Below are positions 6,178 through 6,636 of a stretch of DNA of 6,636 nucleotides, in pieces. The translations under genes and the position numbers were made by a program. How positions within the stretch are numbered: the stretch's first letter is position 1; each line of letters begins with the position of its first letter. Origin of the DNA: NZ13-RE01 sp964612975 (GTDB lineage Bacteria > Dictyoglomota > Dictyoglomia > Dictyoglomales > Dictyoglomaceae). The notes under the pieces were generated by a model. It did not search any database and was not told where the DNA came from. It worked only from the letters and a program-made list of their open reading frames with translations. Location: NCBI GenBank assembly GCA_964612975.1, contig CAZTGC010000019.1, positions 1-6,636 on the forward strand. The letters are read 5' to 3'.

Positions 6178-6393
6178 ATGCATGAGAAACAAGGCGTATC
6201 TGTAGACATGGTGTCTATGATGGCTTATCTTCCTGAAATTGTTGAATGCATTCATGAGCCTTCAGGTGACTTAAAAAGATGTAAAGGTTGTCAGTTTAAA
6301 AAAGAATGCACGATTATCTCTGCAGTAGGATTTATCATCAGTAGATTCATAAATGGAGAAAAAGTAGTAATAGGCACAGAAAAGTTGAATTAA
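6178..6393 (+). CDS. Small four-cysteine protein, possible metal or Fe-S binding
   Basis: This 71-residue protein starts at an ATG with GGAGG 4 bases upstream. Four cysteines (24, 35, 38, 44) give C-x10-C-x2-C-x5-C, with the core RCKGCQFKKEC. This spacing resembles the [4Fe-4S] cysteine sets of Cas4/AddB-type nucleases and of SPASM domains, but no nuclease or radical-SAM residues are present, so only metal binding is suggested. The N-terminus (about 9-22, VDMVSMMAYLPEIV) looks like an amphipathic helix. The segment after the cysteines (45-58, TIISAVGFIISRFI) is hydrophobic and could pack as a helix. No signal peptide is evident. It is a single gene, divergent from the molybdoenzyme operon, preceded by a structured leader and followed directly by a terminator. 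Family and function are not recognised; a redox or metal sensor or a small regulator is possible. Confidence 0.75.
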   Translation: MHEKQGVSVDMVSMMAYLPEIVECIHEPSGDLKRCKGCQFKKECTIISAVGFIISRFINGEKVVIGTEKLN

Positions 6394-6428
6394 AAGGATA
6401 GGGGCTCTAACTGAGCCCCTATCCTTTT
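6392..6428 (+). terminator. Strong hairpin terminator, probably bidirectional
   Basis: A perfect 16-bp inverted repeat, AAAAGGATAGGGGCTC (6392-6407) with GAGCCCCTATCCTTTT (6413-6428), encloses the loop TAACT. The 5' arm overlaps the stop codon of the small Cys gene. The T-run lies on the 3' arm and continues as CTTC. On the minus strand the other arm also ends in TTTT followed by AATT, so it can serve the convergent porin-like gene. Confidence 0.92.
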
Positions 6429-6458
6429 CTTCAAACTAATTTCCTTCCAAGTGTACTA

Positions 6459-6636
6459 TTAAAATTTATATGTAAAACTCATTCCTATCATATGAAGAGC
6501 TGATTTATAAGTTCCATTCGCAGCTGTTTTAGGAATTATAATATAAAATCTAATGGATTATCATAAATTGAATCGTTCCAATTTCTGTTATTCCTAAAGT
6601 CAAGTCACACTTTATTACTACTTTGAAATGTCACAT
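6459..6636 (-). pseudogene. 3' end of an outer-membrane beta-barrel (porin-like) gene, frameshifted
   Basis: The last frame ends SALHMIGMSFTYKF followed by TAA (6459-6461). Alternating hydrophobic residues and a terminal Phe are the signature of the last strand of an outer-membrane beta-barrel. The frame reads back through IIPKTAANGTYK and meets a stop at 6558-6560. A different frame upstream gives LDFRNNRNWNDSIYDNPLDF, the turn-and-strand style expected just before it, and joins the tail if one base is missing in the AT-run near 6536-6546. Further upstream the same frame reads VTFQSSNKV but carries a TGA at 6605-6607. The gene runs off the right edge, so its length is unknown. Two lesions within 180 bases suggest decay, though draft-assembly errors would look the same. 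Convergent with the small Cys gene, sharing its terminator. Confidence 0.6.

Noticed and set aside
6605..6607. TGA in the porin-like frame read as selenocysteine.
   Set aside because: Porins are not selenoproteins, no selenocysteine hairpin is visible, and a frameshift lies nearby, so decay or error is simpler.

Overview
The window is AT-rich and contains a tight minus-strand gene block that looks like an operon, a divergent small gene with an unusual structured leader, and decayed gene remnants at both edges. The host is a Gram-negative (diderm) bacterium, because the right edge carries the tail of an outer-membrane beta-barrel ending in the usual C-terminal Phe. The low GC content and the mix of genes (a soluble molybdopterin enzyme, fused methionine sulfoxide reductase, UvsE) would fit an anaerobic or thermophilic lineage such as Thermodesulfovibrio-like Nitrospirota. 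That placement is a guess from style and not a match.

Layout from left to right. Positions 1-599 hold no convincing intact gene: a coding-like frame broken by amber stops (3-146), a possible 28-residue membrane peptide (238-324) and an unrecognised open frame (364-567, minus). Positions 600-1208 (minus) are a UV-damage endonuclease (uvsE) whose start codon is missing and whose C-terminal third is gone. Upstream of it in transcription order, all on the minus strand, lie a secreted concanavalin-like domain protein (1205-1921), a fused MsrB-MsrA (1890-2801), a cytoplasmic molybdopterin oxidoreductase (2806-4854) and a zinc-ribbon methyltransferase (4871-5809). These four genes are separated by at most 17 bases or overlap, and a plausible sigma-70 promoter lies just upstream of the methyltransferase at 5832-5861.

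The intergenic region 5810-6177 carries divergent promoters. The plus-strand one (5989-6018) would give a leader of about 150 nt before a 71-residue four-cysteine protein (6178-6393). Within that leader, 6069-6138 contains three long perfect or near-perfect complementarities in interlocked order (1-2-3-1'-2'-3'). A second copy of one strand lies further downstream, and one strand is also complementary to the ribosome binding site. This looks like a cis-regulatory pseudoknot, and I do not recognise it as a known riboswitch class. A 16-bp hairpin terminator (6392-6428) closes the gene. The final 178 bases are the 3' end of a convergent porin-like gene with a frameshift and a stop.

Functionally, the operon combines a soluble molybdenum redox enzyme with a methyltransferase and a repair enzyme for oxidised methionine. 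A link through sulfoxide or sulfur chemistry is attractive but unproven. The most promising candidate for something undescribed is the leader RNA plus its four-cysteine protein.
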